DNA of 34,684 nucleotides. It comes from an uncultured Clostridia bacterium. GTDB lineage: Bacteria; Bacillota; Clostridia; TANB77; CAG-508. Below are positions 34,255-34,684 of this stretch, in pieces. The position numbers and the translations under genes were made by a program. How positions within the stretch are numbered: position 1 is the stretch's first letter; each line of letters begins with the position of its first letter. The stretch spans positions 1-34,684 of the forward strand of contig CATJZH010000135.1 of NCBI GenBank assembly GCA_949746285.1, given 5' to 3'. Under the pieces are notes generated by a model. The model ran no database searches, was not told the DNA's origin, and saw only the letters and a program-made list of their open reading frames with translations.

Positions 34255-34684
34255 TTATGGTACTTTTATAAAAAGTATAAGATATATTATATAATATATG
34301 AAATCATAAATGCATATTGAATATAATGCAATTTTGGTTCCAAAAAGAATCTGACAAATAAGAATAGAAATTATATTAACAACGATTTTTGATAAAAAAA
34401 GAATCGTTGTTTTTTTGCGTTCTGAAGGTAGAGAATAAAATAAATAGGCTGGTAATAAAAATAATTTTAGAAGCATAGACAGCATAGTTTATTATTCCAG
34501 AAGACTGTGTGAAAATAGAAAATATCTTTTCAGCAAGTGCATATATAATAAATGAAAATAATATTTCTAAAATTGTTACAAAAACCAGTGATTTTATTAA
34601 AGTCTTTTTATTTCTATATATTTGTTTATTAAAAACTAAAATAATAATAGGAAGTATTATTATTATATATAATATTAAATTTAA
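34255..34684 (-). pseudogene. 3' end of a polytopic membrane transporter/flippase gene, frameshifted at an A7 run
   Basis: From the right edge, one minus-strand frame is open (34684 to TAA at 34376-34378) and encodes hydrophobic helices: LVFVTILEILFSFIIYALAE, then FSIFTQSSGIINYAVYASK and IIFITSLFILFSTFRTQ. After seven A on the minus strand (T at 34410-34416) it runs into the hairpin and stops. Skipping one A joins it to another open frame, RTQKTTILFLSKIVVNII..., which continues with two more helices to TAA at 34255-34257. The joined protein has the C-terminal layout of MATE or Wzx/MurJ-like exporters; the family is inferred. Either a real 1-nt frameshift, an assembly error, or +1 slippage at the homopolymer. 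The Met at 34485 is internal to the second frame and has a stop just upstream. The gene's 5' part lies beyond the window. Confidence 0.65.
34378..34416 (+). terminator. Intrinsic terminator of the thioredoxin-fold gene, inside the opposite gene
   Basis: AACAACGATT (34378-34387) and AATCGTTGTT (34402-34411) form a perfect 10-bp stem, followed by T7 (34410-34416). It lies ~120 nt past the plus-strand stop, within the coding region of the minus-strand membrane gene; its T7 is the A7 run where that gene is frameshifted. Confidence 0.75.

Noticed and set aside
34255..34485. Independent 76-residue membrane protein
   Set aside because: A stop lies directly upstream of its Met, no ribosome binding site was seen, and its sequence joins smoothly to the overlapping upstream frame after a one-base slip, so it is part of a larger gene.
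1..34684. tRNA or rRNA genes
   Set aside because: No T-loop/acceptor pattern or rRNA-like GC-rich conserved block was seen outside coding regions.

Overview
The window is a very AT-rich chromosomal stretch. Genes are A-rich at the wobble position and almost every gene has a purine-rich Shine-Dalgarno site. Gene content points to a strictly anaerobic Gram-positive bacterium, most likely an uncultured gut-type clostridial or related Firmicute. The evidence is a class III (anaerobic) ribonucleotide reductase with its activase, a sortase, several large cell-wall-type surface proteins with SpaA/Cna-B, MucBP and DUF11-like modules, a DacF-type carboxypeptidase and a KtrAB-type K+ system. No phage, plasmid, IS or CRISPR hallmark genes were seen.

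Layout. 1-605 is the 3' part of a sortase gene followed by two tandem terminators. 1122-5386 is a housekeeping block: nrdD, nrdG, a divergent prs and rpsU. 5632-7284 encodes a membrane-anchored protein with a C-terminal FGE/SUMF1-like C-type-lectin domain. The last 144 bases of that gene switch abruptly to GC-rich sequence with C-ending codons and have the form of a variable region (VR) of a diversity-generating retroelement (DGR). No reverse transcriptase or template repeat is in the window, so it looks like a remote (in trans) target. 7504-9779 holds two minus-strand envelope genes (an SH3b-CAP protein and a DacF-like D,D-carboxypeptidase) separated by a roughly 245-bp near-perfect palindrome.

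10058-15334 encodes a 1279-aa candidate thioester-domain adhesin with four DUF11-like repeats and a membrane-anchored Ig-like repeat protein. 15412-16341 is a pseudo-receiver/GGDEF protein. 16426-18697 is a three-gene membrane operon (TrkH/KtrB, a short KtrA and a small export-family protein). 18970-30726 is one gene for a 3918-aa sortase-anchored surface protein. It has Cna-B domains, two tandem seven-bladed propeller-like arrays apparently inserted inside one Cna-B domain, a second Cna-B domain interrupted by a duplicated unknown module, about 14 MucBP-like repeats and a TPGTG sorting signal.

30948-34684 holds a DUF4143 ATPase, a ComEC-like metallo-beta-lactamase-fold protein facing a DUF3006 gene, a cysteine-less thioredoxin-fold protein, and the 3' end of a polytopic membrane protein that is frameshifted at an A7 run.

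Functional reading: outside the nrdDG/prs/rpsU block the window is mainly about the cell envelope. It encodes surface adhesins and one hypervariable displayed lectin-like protein, enzymes that shape or anchor to the wall, and membrane transport. The two observations most worth follow-up are the DGR-type variable region and the domain-within-domain design of the giant adhesin.
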